Assembly (NCBI GenBank): GCA_000827325.1
Contig: KN832870.1
Coordinates: 558,001 to 622,000 of the forward strand
DNA: 64,000 nt
Source of the DNA: Oidiodendron maius Zn
Lineage: Eukaryota > Ascomycota > Leotiomycetes > Myxotrichaceae
Direction: 5' to 3'
The notes beneath the pieces are model-generated. The model was given only the letters and a program-made list of their open reading frames with translations. It ran no database searches and had not been told where the DNA came from. The number at the start of each line of letters is the position of its first letter. The stretch's first letter is position 1. The position numbers and the translations under genes were made by a program. This document shows positions 35,146 through 46,133 of this stretch, piece by piece.

Positions 35146-38100
35146 ATGCGTCTACTGGAACTGAAAAGCAATGGCGAATGCAGCCTAACTAGAGACCTTA
35201 CTGACAATATTCCTCCTTACGCAATACTTTCGCATACTTGGGGAGAGGATCATGAAGAGATCACCTTTCAAGACTTCATGCAAGATGATGGCAAGAGCAA
35301 GGTTGGCTATGACAAGATCCGATTCTGTAAAGAACAGGCCAAGCGCGACAACCTGCAATACTTTTGGATCGATACATGTTGTATCGATAAATCTAACAGT
35401 AATGAGCTTTCAGAGGCCATCAACTCTATGTTCCGCTGGTACCATGGTGCGACCAAATGCTACGTCTATTTGTTAGACGTTTCAGGATATAACTCTTACG
35501 TGGATGATAAATCTAACCGGCCATCTTGGGAAACAGCTTTTCGGAAGAGCAGGTGGTTTACTCGGGGATGGACACTTCAAGAACTTATAGCCCCGATATC
35601 AGTTGAGTTCTTCTCTAAAGAGGGGGTACTACTAGGAGATAGGGGATCTCTAGAGCAGCATATCCATGAAATAACGGGAATTCCTGTTAAGGCTCTCCAA
35701 GGAGGCCATTTGTCTGACTTCAATATTATTGAGCGAATGCTGTGGGCAGAAAAACGTGAAACCAAACGTGAAGAAGATAAGGCTTATTCACTACTGGGAA
35801 TATTTGATGTCCACATGCCCCTTATTTATGGAGAAGGTAGAGATAGTGCATTTAGACGGCTCCGGGAGGGGATAGATAATGCTTTAAAGGGTAAGTCGCT
35901 CATTAATGCTCATGAAGAATAATGATGTATGCAAGAATTAGAAAGTTTTAACTGGAATAGGTATTCAACGCGAAGAATTTTCAGTCGCCTTTAGTCTATC
36001 TGATGTGTCTGATATTGATTACTTCGTGGGCAGAGAGGAAGAGCTAGTGGAAATGCACAGGAAGCTTAGCAGTGATGGCGGCCATCGTACTGTTGCTCTT
36101 CACGGACTTGGAGGAATTGGCAAAACCCAGCTCGCCGTTGCATATACGAAACGGCACAAGGATAGTTACTCGGCTATATTTTGGCTCAATATCAAGGACG
36201 AGGATTCTATAAAACAGAGCTTTGCAAAAGTTGCAAAGCAGATATTGCAAGAACACCCTTTGGCTAACCATCTGGATAGTGTGGACATGAAAGGGGATAA
36301 AGCAATTGATGCTGTTAAAGCATGGCTGGGTCTTCCCAACAATAGCCGATGGCTGATGATATATGACAACTACGATAATCCAAAATTGCCAGAAAATACA
36401 GATCCCGCAGCAGTAAATATTTATAAGTTTCTTCCGGAATCCTATCAGGGGTCTATTATTATTACAACTCGGTCGTCACAGGTCAAAATTGGCCATCCTA
36501 TCCAAGTTAAAGGGCTTGAAAATATAAGGGATAGTCTCAACATCTTATCAAATACATCGAGACGAGATGGCCTGATAGATGGTAAGAATCCCAAGCCTAT
36601 AAATGATATAAAGTACTAAGTGAAGTACTAGATCCTGATGCTGCAACACTTGCCAAGGAGCTGGACGGACTTCCTCTTGCACTTGCTACAGCTGGAGCAT
36701 ACCTTGATCAAGTAGCGATAAGTTTATCGGAATATCTTTATCTATATAAGGAATCATGGGCGGAACTACAGGAAAGCACTCCTGGAATTACCTCGTATAA
36801 AGACCGAACGCTATACACTATATGGCAGATTTCATTTAACTATATTGAACAACATAATAAACTTTCGGCTAAGCTCCTTCGCTTCTGGGCCTACTTTGAT
36901 TATAAGGATCTTTGGTTTGAACTTCTTCAGCATGGCAACTCTGAGGACCCTGACTGGATACTAGAGCTCACTAAAGACAAATTAAGCTTCTATAGCGCAG
37001 TGCGGGTACTAATTGACTACAGGCTAGTAGAGGTGGATATGTCTTCGCAAGACTTAATCGAGTCGAAAGGATACAGTATTCACGGATGCGTTCACTTGTG
37101 GTCAATTCACGTTTTAAACCAAGAATGGGATTACAAGCTCGCCAGGCTAGCAGTGGAGTTTGTCGGATCCCACGTCCAGGGACAGGACGTCGATCGGTGG
37201 TGGCTGACACAACAACGACTTCTTCAGCATGTGACTAGGTGTTCGTATATTTTGTTGAACGGCCTGGTTATAAATGATGACCTAGCATGGATATACGGCA
37301 ACTTTGGGGACCTCTATGTTGGCCAAAGCCAGCCTGCCAAAGCTGAGCAGATGTACCAGCATGCACTACACAGCTACAAGAAGGAGCTTGGGGCAGAGCA
37401 CATGTCGGCTCTCGACACGGTCAATAACCTAGAGGTCCTCAAGGAGGACCAAGAGAAGCTCAGCGAGGCCGAGCAGACGAATCTGCGCGCACTACACAGC
37501 GAGGAGAAGGCACTTGGGATAGAGTATATATCGATGCTCGGCACGGTCAACAACCTTGGGATCCTTTACCAGAATCAAGGCAAGCTCAGTGAGGCAGAGA
37601 AGATGCTCCAGTACGCTCTACACGGTCGGGAGAAGATACTCGGGTTAGAAAATGCGTCGACATTCAGCACGGTCAATAACCTTGGTAATCTCTATAGTGC
37701 CCAGGGTAAATTCAGCGAGGCCGAGCAGATGTTCCAGCGAGCTCTACAAGGCCTAGAAAAAGTACTCGGGACAGAGCACACTTCGACGTTGAATGCATTT
37801 AACAACCTAGGGAATCTCTACCAAACTCAGGGCAAGCTTAGCGAGGCTGAGCAGATGTACCAGCGCGCTCTACAGGGCTTCACGATGACGCTTGGGGTAG
37901 AGCATATATCGACGCTCAGTACGATCAACAACCTTGGGGATCTCTACAGGGGCCAGGGTAAGCTCAGTGAGGCTGAGAAGATGTTGCAGCGTGCTCTACA
38001 AGGCCTAGAAAAAGTACTCGGGACAGAGCACACATCGACGTTGAACACGGTCGGCAACCTAGGGAGTCTCTACCAAGACCAGGGCAAGTTCAGTGAGGCC

Positions 38101-39135
38101 GAGAAGATGTACCAGTGCGCGCTACAGGGCTTCGAGAAGGCACTCGGAGTGGAGCATATATTAACACTTGACGCAGTCAACAATCTAGGGACTCTCTACG
38201 CATATCAAGGCAAATTCAGCAAGTCCGAGCAGATGTACCAGCACGCTCTCTATTACAAGGAGAAGGCACTCGGGACAGAGCATATATCGACGTTGAGCAC
38301 GGTCAACAATCTAGGGAGTCTCTACGAGGACCAGGGTAATCTCAACGAGGCTGAGAAGATGTACCAGCGTGCACTGCACGGCTACGAGAAGGCACTTGGA
38401 AAAGAGCACACTTCGACACTCACTACAATCAATAATCTAGGAAGCCTTTATGTATATCAGGGTAAGTTCAGTGAGGCCGAGAAGATGTTCCAGGATGCTC
38501 TACGCGGTCGGGAGAAGGCACTCGGGTTAGAAAATGCGTCGACACTCAGCACAGTCAATAACCTTGGTAATCTCTACATGGATCAGGGTAAATTCAGCGA
38601 GGCCGAGCAGATGTTTCAGCGAGCTCTACAGGGCTATGAGAAGGCGCTTGGTGCAGAGTACGTGTCGACGCTCAGCGCGGTCAACAACCTTGGGACCCTC
38701 TACCTGAAGCAGGGTAAGCTCAGCGAGGCCGAGAAGATGTTCCAGCGTGCTCTACAAGGCCATGAAAAAGTACTCGGGGCTGAGCATATATCGACGTTGA
38801 ATACAGTCGGCAACCTAGGGAATCTCTATAAGCACCAGGGTAGGCTCAACGAGGCCGAGCAGATGTACCAACGCACGCTACAAGGCCATGAGAAGGCCCT
38901 TGGTGCAGAGCATATATTGACCCTCAGAACGGTCTACAATCTAGGAAGTCTCTACGTATATCAGGGTAAGCTCAGTGAGGCCGAGAAGATGTTCCAGCGC
39001 GCTCTACAGGGCTATGAGAAGACACTTGGGGCAGAGCATCCATCGACACTAAGTGCGGCTAATAACCTTGGGAATCTTTACAGGGACCAGGGTAAGTTCA
39101 ACGAGGCCGAGCAGATGCTCCAGCGTGCTCTATAG
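35146..39135 (+). CDS. HET-NB-ARC-TPR NLR, 1289 residues
   Basis: Three exons join in phase: 35146-35890, 35961-36581 and 36632-39135. HET domain: YAILSHTWG, YFWIDTCCIDK, RWFTRGWTLQELIAP. A linker (EEFSVAFSLSDV, YFVGREEEL) precedes NB-ARC with P-loop HGLGGIGKTQLAVAY (about 297-311), SRWLMIYDNYDNP, SIIITTRSS and GLPLALATAGAYL. From about residue 688 there are 14 full kinesin-light-chain-like TPRs of 42 residues (EAEQMYQRALQGYEKALGAEH, then STLSTVNNLGNLYQDQGKLS). The array is cut by TAG at 39133, where sister repeats have CAG (RALQG), and TPR-like sequence continues beyond it. Family role: repeat sensor, nucleotide-driven oligomerisation, HET-triggered cell death. Confidence 0.93.
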
Positions 39136-39240
39136 GGCGATGAGAAAACACTTGGTGTAGATAATAGTACGGCTTATGTACCGGCTCTAAACACTATCTG
39201 GGCCGTCAGGGTTCATTATTTCCAAATAGGTAGAATCTAT
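37322..39240 (+). repeat. 126-bp TPR-coding tandem repeats
   Basis: Fifteen units are visible, the last one crossing the stop. Units 3-4 and 10-11 share the variant GREK(I/A)LGLENAST(F/L)STVNN followed by GKFSEAEQMFQRALQG, seven units (about 880 bp) apart, which points to block duplication or gene conversion within the array. Confidence 0.85.
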
Positions 39241-40322
39241 ACTAGGTCTTCCAGATATTAGAATGGACCTTGCAAATTTGTGCTGGGGAGTTTAATAATC
39301 CTTGTTCCGATTGCGCAGCAGGCAGAAGCATATTATAGGAACTAATGCCTCTGGTAGAACTGCGCTTCATCACTAGTAAGTACCCGTATGAGACTCAATC
39401 TATCAATGGAATCTTGCTCTTCGCCTCTAACAAATGGCCGATGCTCGACTATGCAAGGGCCACTCTGGAAGGCGGGACCTTGGAGGTACCAAATGCAAGA
39501 TAGAGCAATGATTCGATTCGATTCTCAAGGTTTGAAGGAGTGTTGCCATGCACTGGTTTAAGCACGGAATCTCCTGTTGCAGGATGAAGGAAGTCTCTAG
39601 CAGACTGGTGAAAAGATACATTTTCTCGTCAATACTATGGATAAAAGACTGCAGAGCTGGTGAAGAAGCTTTTCGAATGACACTCGAGACTTAAGCTCAA
39701 ATTGTCCACCATTAGCCACTGTAAAAGTGACATTCCTCTTATCAAGGGTTAACGGCGTAGCAGCCGCGACAACAATATGGAGAACATTCCTCGCCTGAAC
39801 CTCATCTAAGCTCTGACTAAGTATCTTTTCGTAGGCTTCGTTGATCGTGCGGGGTAGGCGACGAAGAATCTTCGGAAAGTCACCTTCCGCTGTGGCCGCG
39901 TGCTTCTCCTGTTCCGGACAAATTGTTGCAGAGGTCAGGCAGCAATGGAATGCGGCTCCATCACAGAGTGGGAATAGTACAATAGTAAATACACACCTTC
40001 ACTACGATAGCCCCTCTAGCGCATAGCACTAGCTTCGTAAGGCCGTGGTACTCTGAAGTTTGGTTGGGGAGCCTCGTTTGTACCTTCAGTAAGGTTGTCT
40101 GGTTTTCAATGCCCGCGACCTTCGTAACTCTTGGCGGGGTTGAGCGAAAGGCACCACGTGGACTTGCCCATTTGCTCCCGAGTCACAGCGATAAATAGAC
40201 CGCGTGCCCCCCTCCGATTAGAACCTTTAGGCAATGTGTAAATGAACCTCCCTAACTATAGTTCTCTACCCTTTGTGGTTTTGAATTCTTAAAAGCCAAG
40301 CAGTTGTTCACTCGGCATTATT
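39241..40322. other. Intergenic region
   Basis: Short relics of TPR-coding sequence (VPALNTIWAVRVHYF) end near 39250. After that no gene, repeat or RNA was recognised up to the start of the HET gene at 40323. Confidence 0.5.
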
Positions 40323-42609
40323 ATGGGCTGCTTTTCATCACGCCCTGCCGCCCAGACCACTCGGCTCCAGAAACGGAACGCCTCAATCGGCATTAGGGGT
40401 TCCTCGGACGAGCTTCGTCTCTGTCGGTACTATCAACCAATAGCAACCTAGCATGAGGAAGACTCTGGGAATTCATTAGATACGCTCAACTTCGCATGGC
40501 ACCCGCGCATTGCGACTCTAATAGAGACGCGCAAAACATGCCCATTCTGCAAACTAGTTGCCCATGAGTTCTCCATCCCTGTTGAACTGGCATTACCTAT
40601 AAGGATCTTGGATTACGCATTTTCCTATTCAATACATAAGTATGATGATGTAATTAGTTACGTTACGTGGCACAAGCAGGTGATCGGTATAGATGGAGAG
40701 CCAGATACAACGAGATTGGGGGTAGATACCGATACGTTCCTCCTTGTATCTGACCGAGGTGTGTTCTTGTGATTGTTTTGTGGCCCCTTTCTTTCTTTCA
40801 ACCCTCTCTCGCATTCTTTCCAGTTTCTCCTTGTGTCATGCCCCTCGTCTGCCAGTAGGCATGAGATAAAAGATCCTCGGCGCTGATATATGTATATTGT
40901 TAGGCCTGGAAAAGTGGTGGGTAGCGGACCTGCCTCTGTGGCGCCAAGAATGCCCTACATTTAACGAGCGCCTCGATTGCATAGATAGCATGTTGGGTGA
41001 CTGCTACGCCAACCACTCCAACTGTAAGGCCAAGCAGGGCAAGAACCCTACTAGGTTGATTTACGTCGGCTCGAAGGAACAAAGGGACGAAAATAGTTTA
41101 CGTCTTGTCCTGGGGGAGGATATTCCGGGCCGCGTCTTTTATTTCACACTCAGTCACTGCTGGGGATCCCAAATAGCAAAGCCACTGTGCACTACGCGGG
41201 CGAGCGAGACTGACTTCCGCCATGAGATTCGTTTCCAGGATCTTCCAGCGAACTATCGGGACGCAGTAATAGTCACTCGCCTCATGGGAGTTTGCTATCT
41301 GTGGATCGACTCCTTATGCATTATCCAAGACGATCCGTCGGACTGGGCTGCGGAAGCGGCCAAGATGGCTCAGTACTACGAGAATAGCTACTTAACTATA
41401 GCTGCAGCGGTCTCGTCTGATTCGCACAGAGGGTTTATTCGCAGACTGGAGCCTAGCAACCCGCCATCCCTAACTATCGCTTACGCTCCTCGACCAAACC
41501 GGAAAGGCCAGGAATCGCCTCTAGCTAGATACGCTCTTCGCCGGCAAGTCGTGATTGACGATGCCCTGCGGGCGGGTGGGGCGCCGCTCTTGGGAAGAGG
41601 CTGGGTCCTCCAGGAACAAGTGCTTTCTGTAAGGACGGCATACTTCACCGGCGGTCAAATCCTTTTTCACTGCCGGACAGGCTTTTATTCAGAGGATTAC
41701 GCCCTGAAACCTGGGTCAAGCCAAAACAAGTGGTCCATCATCCCACGGAGTGCATACCGTTTTGATCCCAAGGTCGACGCGAGTAAGTCTTGGTGGCAGT
41801 GGATCAGTGACTACTCGACAAGGGAGCTTACATTTGCCAAGGATAGGGTGCCGGCAGTGGCAGGCCTTGTAGCCCACTATGCAACAGTGACAGGTCACAC
41901 TCCATTACTAGGGCTGTGGAAGGAATCACTTTGGCTTGACCTGTCGTGGAGGACGAGGCTGAAAAGAGATGATGCCGAGAGGGAAGTTTGGATACGCCGT
42001 CCCGAGTTCCCTTCCTGGTCGTGGCTTTCGATCATGAGCGAAACCTCAAAATATGTACATCCCCCTGAGGCTATACTTCCCCAAATGCAAGCGACTGCTC
42101 TCCAGGTCATCCGTGCGGACGTGGCATGGGAAGACGAAAATACGACCCTGGCCTATAAGCCGAAAAGCACGCATCTCGTGCTTTCCGGCCTCGTGAAACC
42201 CGCAGCGTTTCAACTAATGGGGCATTACCACGAGACCCAGCAACTCCTTCTTGCCGTAGATGGCGGTGATCCGACGCTATGCCACGGCTTCCTTGACGAA
42301 TTCGCTCCATGGAAAGGGTCGTCGATTTGGGAAGTATATATTCTACATTTGTATCAGGCTGCGGAGAGCAACAGTATGGATTTGGACATCCGAGGCAGCA
42401 TTGAGTGGTGGATGGTACGAGACCACTGTTTAATACTACATCGCGAGCAAGGAGGTCAGAAATACCGGAGGATTGGCCTTGTGGAGTTGGAGTACGAGCA
42501 GGACCTGATAACTAGAAAATTTGGCAAAAGATCTAGGGAATCATGGACATGGACTCTTGTAGAGAAAAAGTTTTCTGAGAGCGATCGAACGGTAGTTGAG
42601 CTTATCTAA
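40323..42609 (+). pseudogene. Stand-alone HET-domain gene with an in-frame stop in exon 1
   Basis: Exon 2 (40904-42609) is fully open and carries the long HET form: VFYFTLSHCWGSQ, LPANYRDAVIVTR, GVCYLWIDSLCIIQDD, DWAAEAAKMAQYYENSYLTI, RGWVLQEQVLS, and a C-terminal FPSWSWLS. Exon 1 (40323-40758, phase 1, GTGTGT donor) supplies MGCFSSRPAAQ and RIATLIETRKTCPFCKLV, typical of HET proteins before the core. In between, a TAG at 40449-40451 interrupts that frame and no later in-frame ATG precedes the conserved part. Either the gene is inactivated, or the true start uses another upstream exon that I did not find. The second exon shows no other damage, so any loss is recent. Total length would be about 713 codons. 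Confidence 0.72.
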
Positions 42610-43318
42610 GAGGATAGTTGACACAAGTAGGTAACACAATCTCCACGCCTGCCATTTCTGCCTTACTAACTAATTCGAGCACTTCTTAGTTTCGGTAGGG
42701 TTCGTGAAGTACCATGAAGTGCCACGTGCGGATAAAAATTAATACGCATACCTCTTATCTGGTCCACACGCGTATATTATTTCTTAACTGTTTAAAGAGC
42801 AGGACGCCAATTTCGCACATAGCTGTAATCCTTAATACATAGACTTAAAGCTCCTCTAGGCAGCTCTAGAGCCACACTCTAGGCAGTAAAGCCCTCTCAT
42901 ACTAGGCACGGTCCGTGCCTAGTAGGCAGCCCCCTGCTGCCTTATATTAGTAACAAAAATCATCGATATCCAGAGATACAGTACTGTAAGTGGACAACAA
43001 TTAAGGCGATGATTCGAACACAATTTTTAGCTGCGAGGTGTCTAACGTGTTCAGGAGTGGCTATAGAACACGTTTTATATAAAAACTATGGGAAATATCG
43101 GTGTGTGCAATAGAATTTGAATTGTTTAAAGTCAAAGTACCCAACATTTTTCTCGGCGCGGTGGGTTTCTCGCTGCATAGGGAGGGATACTACTGTACTG
43201 TACCTTTGTAACTCACTGTCGGGTCATCATACATTCAGAGGTCACACAAGGGCATCATTTTCACACATCGAAACTGCGACGCCTACTTTCACACCCTAAT
43301 CCGTGCTTAACACTCATC
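42610..43318. other. Intergenic region with hairpin-forming sequence
   Basis: AT-rich sequence with no coding potential. It holds the two inverted repeats listed separately and the promoter of the H2A-fold orphan gene. Confidence 0.55.
42901..42942. repeat. Two adjacent perfect inverted repeats
   Basis: At 42901-42923 an 11-bp arm (actaggcacgg) is followed by its inverse complement around a single central base. Immediately downstream, aggcagc and gctgcct form a second hairpin with a short C-rich loop. Related aggcag strings occur just upstream (42858-42885). It could be a small foldback element or a transcript 3' hairpin. Confidence 0.5.
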
Positions 43319-44761
43319 ATGGAAAGAGAAGAGACCTCCACTTTGCCCTCATGTTCGCAAGAGCAACCTCAAATGCACTCCCAGTTCACTGTGAAATCCA
43401 GCTGTCTGTGCTACGGGGATCTCCACAACATCTGGATTGGCGCATGCAGCCCAATCCAGGGTTTCCCAAACCCCGCACCAGAAATTTCTGGTACGGTCCG
43501 CGCCCACAAACTCGAATACAATGTCTCTGCACTCAATGGAACCTGGAAAACATTTCACCTTGTTGACATCGGAAGCCAGATCGTGCGCGCATGGTTTGCA
43601 TGCCACTCCTCTGTCAATCCGGAGAAAGAGATTGATAAGATCCTCCGCGTCTCGGGCTCACCATATGAGTTGGAAAGTGGGAGCAATGTAAACAATGCAG
43701 AAACTGCTGCAGAGGGTGTATTGGTTATTAATCGGTATGATTGGGGGTATTACGACCAGCGCGGGATGGCGGATGCTGGAGATGCTGGAGATGTTAAGGG
43801 TCTTGGAAAGTACGGACATTGTGTTGGATTGGTTGATCGTGAGAATGCGAAAGAGCAAGCTTTGCAATGGAAAGGTCATGATAATGCAGAGAGGCATGAA
43901 GCAGAAGCCGGAGTGTGGTTGTATATTCCTTACGCGGAATATCTCTTTGGTCGGTTTGGATTTGATGAGGAGCACGCTGCGGCGAGATCGTTTCTCTTCT
44001 TCACAGAGAGCACGTACTTCATGCATACCGGATTCCAAGGAATGTCATACCCGTTACGCAAGGAAGAAAGTCCCGAAGAAATTTTCACTCGGCACTTGAA
44101 TTCAGGAGAACAATTTGATGGTTTTGATATCATGCGGAAACTGTATTCATGGGTGGAGTATCCGGCGGAGTCCGACTGTCTTGGCCCATTCAACACGAGC
44201 GAGAGTCTTCTCGAAGAATCGGACTGGGATGCTCTGCGGATGTACACTCAGAAGTCTCGTGAAGAGGCCAAAGTCAGAACCTTTGGTGAGCCTCTGAAAG
44301 AGCCGATTTTTGCCCTTCTAAACAACTTGGCTCTGACATGTCTGATGCGCTTTATCGAACCGATTTCCTCTGCCGACTCAATTCAGGCTGTTGCGACTAC
44401 TCTCTGTCCAAAGCACGCCGAAGGTGATCTCATGGACAAGTACCTTTATGAATGTCTAGTCGAAACAAAGGATAAGATTATTCCCGATTTCGATGTAGCT
44501 GCGATAGAGAGTCGCATCAAGGGGTTCCTTTTTCGACAGTGCGGAGACAATGCTTTACTTAATGACAGTGAGTTCATCGGTAGAGTCCGTCAATACCTGA
44601 CATTTCCCCTCAAGGAGACGTTGGAACTGGCAGGTAACAGAGCGCTTGACGGCTACCATGCGAACATTGTCACCAGTGACATACGACTCGCTATATGCCA
44701 AGACCCTGCGTTAACGTCTCTTTTCAAGTTTTGCAAGGTACTTTGGTACGGAACAAATTAA
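43319..44761 (+). CDS. Orphan protein with C-terminal H2A-like histone fold, 480 residues
   Basis: A single intact exon. The N-terminal 380 residues are not recognised; they contain HNIWIGACSPIQGFPN, VLVINRYDWGYYDQRGM and GVWLYIPYAEYLFGRFGF, and look like a globular cytosolic or nuclear protein. The C-terminus (about 395-475) reads IKGFLFRQCGDN, then IGRVRQYLTFPLKETLELAG, then NRALDGYHANIVTSDIRLAI and CQDPALTSLFKF. This lines up with the histone H2A core (YLTAEILELAGNAARD......RHLQLAIRNDEELNKLLG). An H2A-like fold joined to a large unknown domain is unusual and suggests a chromatin- or DNA-associated role, which is inference only. There is no signal peptide or membrane segment. Confidence 0.7.
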   Translation: MEREETSTLPSCSQEQPQMHSQFTVKSSCLCYGDLHNIWIGACSPIQGFPNPAPEISGTVRAHKLEYNVSALNGTWKTFHLVDIGSQIVRAWFACHSSVNPEKEIDKILRVSGSPYELESGSNVNNAETAAEGVLVINRYDWGYYDQRGMADAGDAGDVKGLGKYGHCVGLVDRENAKEQALQWKGHDNAERHEAEAGVWLYIPYAEYLFGRFGFDEEHAAARSFLFFTESTYFMHTGFQGMSYPLRKEESPEEIFTRHLNSGEQFDGFDIMRKLYSWVEYPAESDCLGPFNTSESLLEESDWDALRMYTQKSREEAKVRTFGEPLKEPIFALLNNLALTCLMRFIEPISSADSIQAVATTLCPKHAEGDLMDKYLYECLVETKDKIIPDFDVAAIESRIKGFLFRQCGDNALLNDSEFIGRVRQYLTFPLKETLELAGNRALDGYHANIVTSDIRLAICQDPALTSLFKFCKVLWYGTN

Positions 44762-44805
44762 GTGTGGCGAAATTATAGCTTCGAAAAGGCTTTAATAGTA
44801 CACTA

Positions 44806-45330
44806 CTACCATTGAGAAAGCTTTGCTGTTAGACCTAATAGGGCGTAGATCTTGTATCGAGGATCGGTTCCATCGCGTCCAATTGTTTCTTGCAAGAAGC
44901 GAAGGGGAAATAGAGGTGTTCCCTTTGCTGCATCAGGCGGATCTTTGCAAGAGCTGCAAGTCGAGTTCCACGTCTGTAAATCTCTGAGTTTATCTTCTCT
45001 TGCCACAAAATGCTCGATATCAGAGATCGTATAGAGGCTGAACGGGATCGAAAAGTTCTCGTATTTGATCCCTATCCGAGTTAATAACCTCTGTATAACT
45101 TATTCCTGATTAAATGAGACCAATTGACCATTCCAGATCCTTGAGTTTCTGGAGGACTTCTTTGGCCAATTCAATACCGTTTGACCATTTTTATTTGTGT
45201 TAAATAATGAGACTCCAAGTTGTGCGAGAGAGTATGCCGTTTCGCCGCAGCTATACTGTCCTCGGACCCGAGTCCCTTCACTCTTCTTCCGCCCTTCCCT
45301 TGATGCTGGTTTAGCAACCATTCAAAGAAG
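44806..45330 (-). pseudogene. Mosaic relics of an NLR (coil, NB-ARC linker, HET fragment)
   Basis: Minus-strand pieces in order: AYSLAQLGVSLFN; then in another frame IELAKEVLQKLKDLEWSIG (an amphipathic coil); then FSIPFSLYTISDIEHFVARE, which matches the linker before NB-ARC in the HET-NB-ARC-TPR gene at 35961 (FSVAFSLSDVSDIDYFVGRE); then FLQETIGRDGTDPRYKIYAL with LLGL, a motif of HET proteins (DPRDKIYALLGL). The order is not that of an intact gene. It looks like scrambled leftovers of one or two NLR/HET genes. Confidence 0.55.
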
Positions 45331-46133
45331 GCCTTGACTGTATGGGGTGTGAGTTCTTACATTGCAACGTAAGCGTCCTTCCTGACATATCGACAGTATC
45401 TACAGGTCGGTCAGGATAGCATGATGAGCAAGCAGGAGAAATGAGCAATAGAAGAAGATAGAGGCCTACTGTTGAAACCATTCTTCCATCCCATCGATGA
45501 GACTAAGGCTACCCTTTTTGTAGTCCTTATTCACATCATTAGACTCAAGCTCCTCCTCTAGATTATAATAGTATTCCAGTGGTTAGTCCTCATCGTCCTA
45601 AATGATTCACCGCATATCTATCTTGTCCTCTCCCTCTACATCCGCATCAACATCAGTTACATTGGTATTAGAGCCGCATCCCTTAGGCTCGCCCTCCATA
45701 TCGAAGCAACTGTTGCCTTCTAAGCCATCGCTGCTGTTGTGGGAGGGAGGCGGAGAAGAGCGGTTTCATTGCTGGCGATGCAGTATGCTGAATCGATCGG
45801 CTCATGTAGGTAACGGCGCACTGGAAGATAAAGGAGATAGAGCGGCGGGAAGGAGGCAGTAAGAGCAGTAATCAGAAGACGCAAATTCTCTAAGTCGTTG
45901 ATAAATCGTATTGTATGTTCGACTTCGTTAGATAGCCGTCTTCCAGAGCACGTGGCTTCAATGGAATTAAAGATGAGAGGGTGGGGTACGGAATAGCGAG
46001 CCAACACAGAAGAGGGATTTATATGTGTAGCAGACAGTTATAACGCTAGCTCATCTCTTCAAAATTTACAACTTGGAACTATTTTAATATTACTATCTAC
46101 TATGTCCCCGAAAAGACACTCTTAACATTATAC
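45331..46133. other. Intergenic region
   Basis: A minus-strand frame at 45720-46007 is open for 95 codons without recognisable features. No other signal seen. Confidence 0.45.
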
